The notes under the pieces: model-generated
Seen by the model: the letters and a program-made list of their open reading frames with translations, nothing else
The model's database searches: none
Told to the model about the DNA's origin: nothing
Position numbers and translations under genes: made by a program
Shown here: piece by piece, positions 1 to 6,284 of the stretch
Position numbering within the stretch: the stretch's first letter is position 1
Layout of the letters: every line of letters begins with the position of its first letter
NCBI GenBank assembly: GCA_019100305.1
Contig: JAHRHW010000107.1
Location: forward strand, 1-11,443
Direction: 5' to 3'
Source: Candidatus Thiodiazotropha taylori
Lineage (GTDB): Bacteria; Pseudomonadota; Gammaproteobacteria; Chromatiales; Chromatiaceae
Length of the DNA stretch: 11,443 bases

Positions 1-1
1 T

Positions 2-121
2 CGACTCGCCAATGAGTTTTGTGAGGGGCGATTTATCGCCTTGGGTGGGGGAGGCTACAATCGGACCAATCTTGCGCTGGCCTGGAACGATGTGGTCAAA
101 GCGATGGTGGAATCGGGCTAA
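2..121 (+). CDS. Histone deacetylase / AcuC-like family protein, C-terminal fragment (partial)
   Basis: The window opens inside a reading frame whose last 39 codons end in TAA at 119-121. The tail contains ALGGGGYNRTNLALAW followed by a short helix. This resembles the C-terminal glycine-rich loop of the arginase/deacetylase fold shared by histone deacetylase-like, acetoin utilization (AcuC) and acetylpolyamine amidohydrolase proteins, where GGGGY followed by an A-W pair is typical and the Gly-Gly-Tyr contributes to the active-site pocket. Known members are zinc hydrolases that remove acetyl groups from lysines or polyamines. The metal-binding residues lie upstream, outside the window, so activity and substrate cannot be judged. 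The next gene starts about 100 bases downstream on the same strand. Confidence 0.65.
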   Translation, partial: RLANEFCEGRFIALGGGGYNRTNLALAWNDVVKAMVESG

Positions 122-222
122 AATATAACCATCAACCCACAGGGTCAGAGTTGGTTTTACTCCCGGAACTCTGCTCCTGCGAACAATAATATTTCATCCG
201 TACCATTGGCAATAATCACTGT
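122..222. other. Intergenic spacer before the PLP enzyme gene
   Basis: These 101 bases separate the deacetylase-like tail from the ATG at 223. I see no strong hairpin followed by a T-run, no convincing -35/-10 pair and no Shine-Dalgarno-like sequence just before the ATG. The last 40 bases are AT-rich (CAATAAT occurs twice). The downstream gene may be read from an unrecognised promoter or by read-through. Confidence 0.4.
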
Positions 223-1200
223 ATGAGTATTACATCCCCCTCCAAAGTTAAACTTGGGCTGTTCCCCACACCTATCACCAAGCTCAGTCGTCTTAGTGCA
301 CTGCTGAACGGTCCGGAAATCTTCATGAAGCGGGATGACCTGAGCGGCCTGGCGCTCGGAGGTAATAAAACCCGTAAACTTGAGTATCTGTTTTATGATG
401 CGATAACCAAGGATTGCGATACGGTGGTAACGGCAGGCGCTGCGCAGTCAAATCACTGCCGACAAACGGCCGCCGCCGCCGCTCTGCTGCACAAGGGGTG
501 TCATCTGGTGCTCGGTGGCGAGCCACACGATACGGCAAATGGCAATCTTTTGTTGGATAAGTTGTTTGGCTCCCGGCTGCACTGGTGTGGCGCTCATCGC
601 AAAGGTGAAGATATTCCTGAGATTGTAGAGAGCCTGAAGAGAGAGGGAAGCCATCCCTATGTGATCCCCTATGGGGGTTCAAACGAAATTGGTGCTTACG
701 GTTTTGTCCACGCCATGGCAGAACTGGAGACGCAACTGGATACTGCCTCAATCACCCACATTGTTTTTGCTTCAAGCTCCGGTGGCACGCATGCCGGTAT
801 GATGCTGGGCCGGGTTCTGTTGCATAAGGCGTATCGTTTGATCGGTATCAATATCGACAAAGGGGAAAACGATGCGGTTCCTTTCGATGATTTCATCATC
901 GATCTGGCAAACAGGACCAGTCTCTCGATCAACAGTGACCAACGTTTCACCACTCAGGACCTGGTCCTCAACAGGGATTATGTTGGAGAGGGATATGGGG
1001 TGATCGGTGAACTGGAAAGAGAGGCGATCTCATTGACGGCTGAAAACGAAGCCATACTGCTCGATCCAGTCTATACAGGCCGAGCGATGGGTGGTTTGAT
1101 CGATATGATCCGTGGTGGTGAATTCAGCAAATCGGACAAAGTCCTTTTTTGGCATACTGGCGGGATACCTGCACTCTTCGCCTATGCAGACTTCCTTTAG
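223..1200 (+). CDS. dcyD: PLP-dependent D-cysteine desulfhydrase / ACC deaminase family enzyme
   Basis: This 325-residue protein matches the usual length (about 325-340) of the D-cysteine desulfhydrase/1-aminocyclopropane-1-carboxylate deaminase family, fold-type II PLP enzymes. Landmarks in order: FPTPITKLSRLS (14-25), FMKRDDLSGLALGGNKTRKL (34-53) where Lys49 is the expected PLP Schiff-base lysine, AAQSNHCRQT (73-82) carrying the Ser-Asn-His substrate/PLP phosphate region, SSSGGTHAG near 184-192, and the C-terminal FWHTGGIPALFAY. DcyD converts D-cysteine to pyruvate, sulfide and ammonia in the cytoplasm; ACC deaminase opens a cyclopropane amino acid. Motifs alone do not decide between these, and D-cysteine desulfhydrase is the commoner assignment for a flagellate gammaproteobacterium. 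In E. coli dcyD lies near fliA-fliZ, so proximity to motility genes has precedent. The ATG at 223 has no clear ribosome binding site, but the N-terminus fits the family. Confidence 0.82.
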   Translation: MSITSPSKVKLGLFPTPITKLSRLSALLNGPEIFMKRDDLSGLALGGNKTRKLEYLFYDAITKDCDTVVTAGAAQSNHCRQTAAAAALLHKGCHLVLGGEPHDTANGNLLLDKLFGSRLHWCGAHRKGEDIPEIVESLKREGSHPYVIPYGGSNEIGAYGFVHAMAELETQLDTASITHIVFASSSGGTHAGMMLGRVLLHKAYRLIGINIDKGENDAVPFDDFIIDLANRTSLSINSDQRFTTQDLVLNRDYVGEGYGVIGELEREAISLTAENEAILLDPVYTGRAMGGLIDMIRGGEFSKSDKVLFWHTGGIPALFAYADFL

Positions 1201-1212
1201 GCCGGGGGCGAT

Positions 1213-1235
1213 GGTCTGATCATCCGGATCAGGCT
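1213..1235. terminator. Hairpin between convergent genes, possible bidirectional terminator
   Basis: CTGATC (1216-1221) and GATCAG (1227-1232) form a perfect 6-bp stem around the 5-base loop ATCCG. Three further outer pairs, two of them G-T, can extend it to 9 bp. It lies 15 bases after the desulfhydrase stop and overlaps the stop codon of the opposing DUF2956 gene, which is where a shared terminator would be expected. Neither strand has a T-run after the stem, so intrinsic termination would be weak. Confidence 0.3.
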
Positions 1236-1585
1236 GTGTAGACTTGAGCGGTCACCAGGTACGCGGCGAACAGCAGCCAGGAGAGCGCCAGCAGTACCCA
1301 GGGGAGCTTATTGGTCGATGGAGGAGCTGTGTCGCCGTTGTGGGCTTGCTCAGTGGTTTCACTATCGGTCTGTTTGTTGCGCTGCTCTTTCTTGCGCCGT
1401 TTGTCCATCTCCCTGAGTTTGGCTTTGTGCTGCTTTTTGTATTGATCTATGCCTTTCTGGATGCCCATGGCGATCAGTTTGGTCTGCTCCTTGGTCTGAC
1501 CTGGGCGCTGAGTGGCACGAGCGATCTGCATCGCTTCGGTGACAGTCTCCTGGGAGGGGTTCTGGTTTTTTTTGCTTTTGGCCAT
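1229..1585 (-). CDS. DUF2956-type small membrane-anchored protein of unknown function
   Basis: This 118-residue protein has three parts: a conserved-looking N-terminal block (about 1-50) containing ETVTEAMQIARATQRPGQTK and EQTKLIAMGIQKGI, a very basic/charged stretch (about 44-72, rich in K, R, E and Q), and a single hydrophobic segment near the C-terminus (about 94-114, LPWVLLALSWLLFAAYLV). I recognise the TQRPGQTKEQTKLIA-type core as that of the DUF2956 family of gammaproteobacteria, for which I know no function. The likely topology is a C-terminally tail-anchored inner-membrane protein with a cytoplasmic basic domain. The ATG at 1585 is preceded only by a weak purine stretch. The overlapping + strand frame at 1244-1633 is its antisense shadow. 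It is convergent with the desulfhydrase gene and divergent from the flagellar operon, so it is probably transcribed alone. Confidence 0.72.
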   Translation of the reverse strand: MAKSKKNQNPSQETVTEAMQIARATQRPGQTKEQTKLIAMGIQKGIDQYKKQHKAKLREMDKRRKKEQRNKQTDSETTEQAHNGDTAPPSTNKLPWVLLALSWLLFAAYLVTAQVYTA

Positions 1586-1808
1586 CTGTGTCTATCGATT
1601 AATTGGATTCGCAACATTATCGCTAATTCTTAGCCCTTTTAGAATCTCATATGAGTTTTGTGAGGGTTTGCGGTGATTCGCGTTCGTTAGCGGTTGAATC
1701 GACAAATTAACGAATAGAGTTGCTCTTGCCATTGTCATATTTGAGTCGAACGATCGGCTCTCCAAAATTAGCTTAAAATACTTTTTTACTGCCAATTGTG
1801 GCACTTCA

Positions 1809-1831
1809 CAGCCCCTCTTTTTTGGGGGCTG
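1809..1831. repeat. Inverted repeat abutting the sigma54 -24 element
   Basis: CAGCCCC (1809-1815) and GGGGCTG (1825-1831) form a perfect 7-bp inverted repeat around a T-rich 9-base spacer. Its right arm overlaps the TGG of the -24 element of the predicted flgF promoter. It lies upstream of the predicted start site, so it would act as DNA rather than as leader RNA for that promoter. No T-run follows on either strand, so I do not call it a terminator. Confidence 0.4.
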
Positions 1832-1845
1832 GTCCGTATATTGCA
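1830..1845 (+). promoter_or_regulatory. Sigma54 (RpoN)-type promoter for flgF
   Basis: TGGTCC-N5-TTGCA places the invariant GG (1831-1832) and GC (1843-1844) exactly 10 bases apart, the spacing sigma54 requires. It matches TGGCAC-N5-TTGCA/T at TGG, one C and TTGCA. Transcription would start near 1856, giving a leader of about 40 bases before the flgF ATG. In Pseudomonas- and Vibrio-type polar systems such rod/ring operons depend on RpoN with a FleQ/FlrC-class activator. The -24 half is imperfect. Confidence 0.6.
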
Positions 1846-1896
1846 GAGTTCTTGTCAAAGTCGATCAAGTGAAGATTTCAAGACAGGAGCCAACCC

Positions 1897-2637
1897 ATGG
1901 ATCGCATGCTTTATGTCGCTATGAGCGGTGCCAAAGAGACGCTGATGGCCCAGGCGAGCAACTCCAACAATCTGGCCAATGTGAACACCCCGGGATTCAT
2001 GGAGGATCTCAACCAGTTCCGCAGTATGCCTGTATTTGGGCCCGGTTATCCTACCCGGGTCTACGCTCTGGACGAACGTCCGGATATCAATTTCGACAAG
2101 GGCAGCCTGCAGACCACCGGCAATCCTCTGGACGTGGCAATCAATGGCGAGGGCTATTTTGCAGTGCAGGCGCCGGATGGTTCCGAGGCCTATACCCGGC
2201 GTGGCGATCTCAAAGTGGATGCCAACGGCCTGGTGACGAACGGCGAAGGTTTGCCGCTGATCGGCAATGGTGGACCGCTCGCCTTGCCGCCCATGGAGCG
2301 TCTCGAGATCGCCCCGGACGGCACCATCACGATTCTCCCCGAAGGTGCAACCCCGGATGCGCTGGCGATCGTTGATCGGATCAAGATGGTCAATCCAATC
2401 CGTGATGCGCTCACCAAAGGCGAGGATGGTCTGTTGCGCATGAAAGAGGGAGGTGAAGCGGACGCCGACGCCGCAACCCAGCTGGTTTCAGGCAGCATCG
2501 AGAGTAGCAACGTGAATGTGGCTGACGCCCTGGTGAACATGATTGAGCTTTCGCGCAAATTCGAACTGCAGGTGAAGATGATGAAGAAGGCGGAAGAGAT
2601 GGACAAGGCATCGGCCAGCCTGATGAACATGAGCTGA
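1897..2637 (+). CDS. flgF: Flagellar proximal rod protein FlgF
   Basis: This 246-residue protein is close to the usual FlgF length of about 250. It has the N-terminal rod/hook signature SNNLANVNTPGF (23-34), then the axial-family core GSLQTTGNPLDVAINGEGYF, and the C-terminal SGSIESSNVNVADALVNMIE helix that coils with the N-terminal helix in rod, hook and HAP1 proteins. FlgF is a periplasmic structural subunit of the proximal rod, exported by the flagellar type III apparatus, so it has no cleavable signal peptide. The start at 1897 follows AGGAG (1885-1889) at ideal spacing and gives the expected MDRMLYVAMSGA terminus. It opens the operon; flgBCDE are not upstream here, implying a split flg cluster as in Pseudomonas. 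FlgF and FlgG are close paralogues, but FlgF lacks the FlgG-specific stretch after residue 45 and begins MDR rather than MYPALW. Confidence 0.95.
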   Translation: MDRMLYVAMSGAKETLMAQASNSNNLANVNTPGFMEDLNQFRSMPVFGPGYPTRVYALDERPDINFDKGSLQTTGNPLDVAINGEGYFAVQAPDGSEAYTRRGDLKVDANGLVTNGEGLPLIGNGGPLALPPMERLEIAPDGTITILPEGATPDALAIVDRIKMVNPIRDALTKGEDGLLRMKEGGEADADAATQLVSGSIESSNVNVADALVNMIELSRKFELQVKMMKKAEEMDKASASLMNMS

Positions 2638-2640
2638 TGT

Positions 2641-2656
2641 TGGCAGGCAATTTGCA
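2641..2656 (+). promoter_or_regulatory. Near-consensus sigma54 promoter between flgF and flgG
   Basis: TGGCAGG-N4-TTGCA begins 3 bases after the flgF stop. GG (2642-2643) and GC (2654-2655) are exactly 10 bases apart, and only one position (G for C in TGGCAC) departs from the sigma54 consensus TGGCACG-N4-TTGCW. The predicted start is near 2667, leaving a leader of about 28 bases with GAGGAAG (2683-2689) before the flgG ATG. It matches better than the site before flgF and would let flgG onward be transcribed independently of flgF. Confidence 0.62.
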
Positions 2657-2694
2657 CAATACCTATTAAACAGTAACGCAACGAGGAAGAGACT

Positions 2695-3480
2695 ATGTAC
2701 CCGGCACTGTGGATCGCTAAAACCGGATTGGATGCTCAGCAGACCAACATGTCTGTGATATCCAACAATCTCTCCAATGTGAATACCACCGGCTTCAAGC
2801 GTGACCGGGCCGTGTTCAACGATCTGATCTACCAGAACCTGCGTCAGGTGGGTGCCCAATCCTCGGAGAATACCGAGTTGCCATCGGGCCTGATGGTCGG
2901 TACCGGTGTGCGGGTCGTGGCGACTCAGAAAGAGCACAGCCAGGGCAATATCGTACAGACCGGTAACTCCCTTGATGTGGCGGTTCAGGGTAAAGGCTAT
3001 TTCCAGGTGCTCCATCCGGACGGCAACATCGTCTATACCCGTGACGGTACCTTCAGCCTCACCGCCGATGGCAATATCGTTACTCCCAACGGCTATGAAC
3101 TGCAGCCGGCGATGACCGTACCGAGCAATGCCACCAGTCTGACCGTCGGTTCCGACGGCGTGGTCTCTGCCCTGGTCTCCGGCAACAGCACACCAACCCA
3201 GATCGGTCAGATTGAACTGGGTTACTTCGTCAATCCCCAGGGTCTTGAGCCAATTGGTGACAACCTGTTCCGTGAGACCAATGCCAGTGGTGGGGTGAAC
3301 ACGGCGATTCCTGGCAATGACAGTACCGGCACCTTGATTCAGGGGGCGTTGGAAAGCTCGAATGTGAATGTGGTTGAAGAGCTGGTGAATATGATCGAGA
3401 CACAGCGGGCCTACGAGATGAACTCGAAGGCGATCTCCACCACTGACGAGATGCTCTCCTACGTCAATCAGCAACTTTAA
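2695..3480 (+). CDS. flgG: Flagellar distal rod protein FlgG
   Basis: This 261-residue protein is the length expected for FlgG (about 260). It starts MYPALWIAKTGLDAQQTNM, has the rod signature SNNLSNVNTTGF (23-34), and then the FlgG-specific stretch at roughly 46-65 (YQNLRQVGAQSSENTELPSG), which in Salmonella makes the distal rod straight and rigid compared with the hook. The core continues with GNSLDVAVQGKGYFQV and ends with the helix ALESSNVNVVEELVNMIETQ. About two dozen copies form the distal rod, the drive shaft through the P and L rings, joining the proximal rod to the hook. It is secreted by the flagellar export apparatus without signal cleavage. The ATG at 2695 is preceded by GAGGAAG. 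It lies 57 bases after flgF, a gap that carries the putative internal promoter, and 15 bases before flgH. Confidence 0.96.
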   Translation: MYPALWIAKTGLDAQQTNMSVISNNLSNVNTTGFKRDRAVFNDLIYQNLRQVGAQSSENTELPSGLMVGTGVRVVATQKEHSQGNIVQTGNSLDVAVQGKGYFQVLHPDGNIVYTRDGTFSLTADGNIVTPNGYELQPAMTVPSNATSLTVGSDGVVSALVSGNSTPTQIGQIELGYFVNPQGLEPIGDNLFRETNASGGVNTAIPGNDSTGTLIQGALESSNVNVVEELVNMIETQRAYEMNSKAISTTDEMLSYVNQQL

Positions 3481-3495
3481 CGGGATAACGGGCTG

Positions 3496-4206
3496 ATGGG
3501 CAGACTACACAAAATAGCTTGGCTGGTTTTAATGATGCTGGTGATGGTCGGGTGCCAGAACAGCAATCCTGTGCGTGATGCCGCCTATGCGCCGATTCGT
3601 CCTGTATTGCCGCCAGCGGCGCCAACCGGCAACGGTTCCATCTATCAGGCAGGTTACGAGAATGCCTGGTTTGAAGATCAGCGCGCCCGTCGGGTAGGCG
3701 ACCTGCTGACCGTGCAGCTGGTTGAAAGCACCCAGGCGAACAAATCCGCCTCTACCTCAACATCCAAAAGTTCAAACAACAGCCTGACCAGCCCGACTCT
3801 GTTCGGTCAGGCAATGCAGTTCAATGTGCCAGGATTTGTACCCATCGCCAACAACAAGGATGTCAATCTGGGCTTCGATCTGGCCTCCGAGAACGACTTC
3901 AGCGGTGACGGCAGTGCCTCCCAGAGCAACGCCCTGAGCGGCAGTATCACCGTCTCGGTGATCGAAGTGTTGCCCAATCGTAATCTCTATGTGCGCGGTG
4001 AGAAGCGCATCGGTATCAATCAGGGCACTGAGTATGTGCGGCTCTCCGGTATTGTCCGCCCGAGTGATATCTCGCCCACCAATACCGTCGCCTCGACCCG
4101 TATCGCCGATCCGACCATTACCTATAAAGGTGAAGGTGCGTTGGCGGATGCCAACTCCATGGGCTGGCTCTCCCGGTTCTTCAACAGTGTGCTCTCTCCC
4201 TTCTGA
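3496..4206 (+). CDS. flgH: Flagellar L-ring lipoprotein FlgH
   Basis: This 236-residue protein is near the usual length of about 230. It starts with a lipoprotein signal: MGRLHK, a hydrophobic run (7-19) and a lipobox ending MVGC with Cys20 as the lipidation site. Family landmarks include GSIYQAGYENAWFEDQRARR, VGDLLTVQLVESTQANKSAS, the central SGDGSASQSNALSGSITVSV and the C-terminal VLPNRNLYVRGEKRIGIN, EYVRLSGIVRPSDISPTNTV and WLSRFFNSVLSPF. FlgH forms the outer-membrane L ring, the bushing around the distal rod. The ATG at 3496 lies 15 bases after the flgG stop. No strong Shine-Dalgarno is visible (only GGG shortly upstream), so translation may be coupled to flgG. Met at -3 of the lipobox is less common than Leu but the context is convincing. 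Confidence 0.95.
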   Translation: MGRLHKIAWLVLMMLVMVGCQNSNPVRDAAYAPIRPVLPPAAPTGNGSIYQAGYENAWFEDQRARRVGDLLTVQLVESTQANKSASTSTSKSSNNSLTSPTLFGQAMQFNVPGFVPIANNKDVNLGFDLASENDFSGDGSASQSNALSGSITVSVIEVLPNRNLYVRGEKRIGINQGTEYVRLSGIVRPSDISPTNTVASTRIADPTITYKGEGALADANSMGWLSRFFNSVLSPF

Positions 4207-4216
4207 GGTATCTGAG

Positions 4217-5335
4217 ATGAAAGCTCTTGTGAAACGAATTCTCCTGGTTCTGGCCGTCATGATGATGACCGCACAACCCCTGCTGGCAGAGCGCATCAAA
4301 GACCTGGCATCGATCCAAGGCGTGCGTAACAACCAGTTGATCGGTTATGGCCTGGTCGTAGGGCTGAACGGCACCGGTGACAAAGATACCGACTCCCCCT
4401 ATACCATCAACAGCCTGAAGAACCTGCTCTCGCAGTTGGGTGTGCAGATCCCGGAAGGGGTCAACATCAAACCGAAGAATGTGGCTGCGGTCATCGTGCA
4501 TGGCGATCTGCCTCCCTTCAGTAAGGTCGGCCAGAAACTCGATGTCACCGTCTCCTCTTTGGGTAATGCCAAGAGCCTGCGCGGCGGCACGCTTCTGATG
4601 ACGCCATTGAAAGGCGCTGATGGCAACAACTATGCCTTAGCCCAGGGTAACCTGGTGGTCGGTGGTCTGAGTGCGGAAGGTCAGGACGGTTCCAAGCTGA
4701 CCGTCAATATTCCCAGTGCCGGCAGAATTCCCAACGGTGCGACGGTTGAACGGGAAGTCCCCAACAGTTTCAACAAGGCGCCGATGTTGACCCTGAATCT
4801 GAACGATGGTGACTTCACCACCGCTATGCGGGTGGCGGAGTCGATCAATCTGACCATCGGCCCCGGTACTGCAAAGGCGGTGGATGCCACCTCCATTCGG
4901 GTCAATGCGCCGCTCGATCCAGGCCAGAAGGTCACCTTCATCTCCATGCTCGAAGAGCTTGAAGTCAAACCCGGTGTCGCCTCTGCCAAGGTAATCATCA
5001 ACTCCAGGACCGGTACCGTGGTGATCAACAACCAGGTACGGGTCTATCCCGCTGCGGTATCCCACGGCAACCTGGTGGTCAGCATCAGTGAGGATCCGGC
5101 GGTTTCCCAGCCGGCGCCTTTCTCCCGCGGCGGTAACACCGAAGTGGTTCCCCAAAGCCAGATCACTGTGACCGAGGAGGGACAGAACCATATGTTTCTC
5201 TTCAATCCCGGTGCTTCACTTGATGAGGTAGTGCGTGCCGTTAATCAGGTAGGTGCCGCTCCCAGTGATCTGGTGGCTATTCTTGAAGCGTTGAAAGAGG
5301 CTGGCGCACTGCGTGCAGAGCTGCTGGTAATCTGA
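4217..5335 (+). CDS. flgI: Flagellar P-ring protein FlgI
   Basis: The open frame extends upstream to 3989 inside flgH, but the real start is the ATG at 4217. It lies 10 bases after the flgH stop, with GAGGTA/CTGAG purines upstream, and gives a normal Sec signal peptide: MKALVKR, hydrophobic 8-19, cleavage after LLA at about residue 24. The resulting 372-residue precursor matches the family (about 365). The mature protein begins ERIKDLASIQGVRNNQLIGY, followed by the conserved VVGLNGTGD and, later, VNIPSAGRIPNGATVEREVP and the C-terminal DLVAILEALKEAGALRAELLVI. FlgI is exported to the periplasm, where about 26 copies assemble around the distal rod at the peptidoglycan layer, in family systems with the chaperone FlgA (not in this window). 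Its stop TGA shares one base with the ATG of flgJ, implying translational coupling. Confidence 0.96.
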   Translation: MKALVKRILLVLAVMMMTAQPLLAERIKDLASIQGVRNNQLIGYGLVVGLNGTGDKDTDSPYTINSLKNLLSQLGVQIPEGVNIKPKNVAAVIVHGDLPPFSKVGQKLDVTVSSLGNAKSLRGGTLLMTPLKGADGNNYALAQGNLVVGGLSAEGQDGSKLTVNIPSAGRIPNGATVEREVPNSFNKAPMLTLNLNDGDFTTAMRVAESINLTIGPGTAKAVDATSIRVNAPLDPGQKVTFISMLEELEVKPGVASAKVIINSRTGTVVINNQVRVYPAAVSHGNLVVSISEDPAVSQPAPFSRGGNTEVVPQSQITVTEEGQNHMFLFNPGASLDEVVRAVNQVGAAPSDLVAILEALKEAGALRAELLVI

Positions 5336-6264
5336 TGAACAACGTTTCACCTTCCCTCTATCATGACTTCTCCGGGCTGGCTGAGCTGAAACGCCAGGCC
5401 CGGGCAGATCAGGGGGCTACCGCCGAAAAGGCGGCCCGTCAGTTTGAGTCCGTCTTCATTCAGATGATGGTCAAGCAGATGCGTCAGGCCAGTTTTGGCG
5501 GTGGTGTGTTCGACAGCAAGCAGAGCCGTTTTGCCCAGGATATGTATGACCAGCAGCTGGCGGTCCATCTGGCGGAGAAACAGGGTCTGGGTATGACCCC
5601 CATGCTGCGTCGACAATTGGGTGGCGAGACTCAGGTTGCGACACGGGAGCTCTCCGGTCTCGACAACTATTGGAACAACCCGGCCACTCTGGCCCGTCGC
5701 TACGTCAACAGCAAGCCGCCGACGAATGCGCCGGAGCCGGCACAACAGGCAACCGCGAAGATCGAGTCACCTGAGAGCTTTGTCTCGACCCTCTGGGCAT
5801 CGGCTGAAGCGGCTGCCACAGAGTTGGGTCTGCCGACCGAGGCGCTGCTGGCCCAGGCAGCCCTGGAGACAGGCTGGGGCAGTCATATGATCTCCGCCGC
5901 CAATGGCAACAACAGTCACAACCTGTTCGGCATCAAAGCGGACCAACGCTGGGATGGGGAGCGGGTGAGGAACGAGACGTTGGAGTATCAGGATGATGTG
6001 GCGGTGCGCCGTCGCGAATACTTCCGCAGCTATGACTCCTTCGATTCGAGTTTCCAGGATTACGTGGCCTTCCTCAAACAGAATCCAAGATACAGCGAAG
6101 CCCTCAACAGCACCCAGGATACGGCGGCCTATTTCCAGGCGCTGCAGGATGCGGGCTACGCCACCGATCCCAAATACGCGGAGAAGATCCTGCGGGTGAT
6201 GGAGGGAGCGGAAATGCAGGCGGCGCTGGGCCAGGTCAAGAGTTCAGCCGGTCAGCCGATATAG
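5335..6264 (+). CDS. flgJ: Flagellar rod cap and peptidoglycan hydrolase FlgJ (bifunctional)
   Basis: This 309-residue protein has the two-domain layout of beta/gammaproteobacterial FlgJ (about 313 in E. coli). The N-terminal rod-capping part (about 12-95) includes KAARQFESVFIQMMVKQMRQ and FAQDMYDQQLAVHLAEKQGL. A Pro/Ala/Gln-rich linker (about 125-145) leads to a glucosaminidase (GH73-type) domain from about 146: LGLPTEALLAQAALETGWGS, where Glu178 is the expected catalytic acid, then NLFGIKADQRWDG, REYFRSYDSFDSSFQDYVAF and PRYSEAL. It caps the growing rod and opens a hole in the peptidoglycan so the rod can cross the periplasm. The ATG overlaps the flgI stop by one base (TGATG). The 3' end also carries a putative sigma28 promoter for flgK. 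The domain fusion is intact, unlike lineages with a single-domain FlgJ. Confidence 0.96.
   Translation: MNNVSPSLYHDFSGLAELKRQARADQGATAEKAARQFESVFIQMMVKQMRQASFGGGVFDSKQSRFAQDMYDQQLAVHLAEKQGLGMTPMLRRQLGGETQVATRELSGLDNYWNNPATLARRYVNSKPPTNAPEPAQQATAKIESPESFVSTLWASAEAAATELGLPTEALLAQAALETGWGSHMISAANGNNSHNLFGIKADQRWDGERVRNETLEYQDDVAVRRREYFRSYDSFDSSFQDYVAFLKQNPRYSEALNSTQDTAAYFQALQDAGYATDPKYAEKILRVMEGAEMQAALGQVKSSAGQPI
6236..6262 (+). promoter_or_regulatory. Sigma28 (FliA)-type promoter inside the flgJ 3' end, for flgKL
   Basis: TCAAGAGT (6236-6243), exactly 11 bases of spacer, then GCCGATAT (6255-6262). Against TAAAGTTT-N11-GCCGATAA the -10 matches 7 of 8 and the -35 matches 5 of 8. Transcription would start near 6269, just before the flgK ribosome binding site AGGAGG (6271-6276). 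In enteric bacteria flgKL are late genes with an extra FliA promoter, which makes this reasonable. The site overlaps coding sequence, so part of the match may be fortuitous. Confidence 0.45.
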
Positions 6265-6284
6265 CGGAATAGGAGGCGAGTAAG

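Larger units (their letters stand above)
1586..1896. other. Divergent intergenic control region between the DUF2956 gene and flgF
   Basis: This 311-base stretch lacks a credible gene; the 88-codon minus-strand frame within it resembles nothing I recognise. Going rightward it holds: a possible -10 hexamer GATAAT on the minus strand (1622-1617) for the DUF2956 gene without a good -35; the palindrome CTCATATGAG (1645-1654); an AT-rich block around 1760-1790; an inverted repeat TGCCA-N4-TGGCA (1790-1803); a 7-bp inverted repeat (1809-1831); the sigma54-like promoter (1830-1845); and a leader of about 40 bases ending in the flgF ribosome binding site AGGAG (1885-1889). Confidence 0.6.

Noticed and set aside
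1244..1633. 129-codon plus-strand hydrophobic frame over the DUF2956 gene
   Set aside because: It is antisense to a protein with a recognisable family core; its hydrophobic look arises from complementing Lys/Glu codons.
1799..1813. TGGCAC as a perfect sigma54 -24 box for flgF
   Set aside because: The required TTGC is absent and the nearest GC is at the wrong spacing (9 bases); the TGGTCC-N5-TTGCA site 30 bases downstream fits better.
1592..1858. 88-codon minus-strand open frame between the DUF2956 gene and flgF
   Set aside because: It has no recognisable motif and runs through the sigma54 promoter and inverted repeats; it is best explained as open by chance in AT-rich intergenic DNA.
2488..3474. 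328-codon minus-strand frame antisense to flgF/flgG
   Set aside because: It is the opposite-strand shadow of flgG and the flgF end; composition is His/Gly-rich shadow-type and no family is recognisable.
3989..4216. Longer FlgI starting inside flgH
   Set aside because: The extension overlaps flgH in another frame and would bury the clear signal peptide that begins at 4217.
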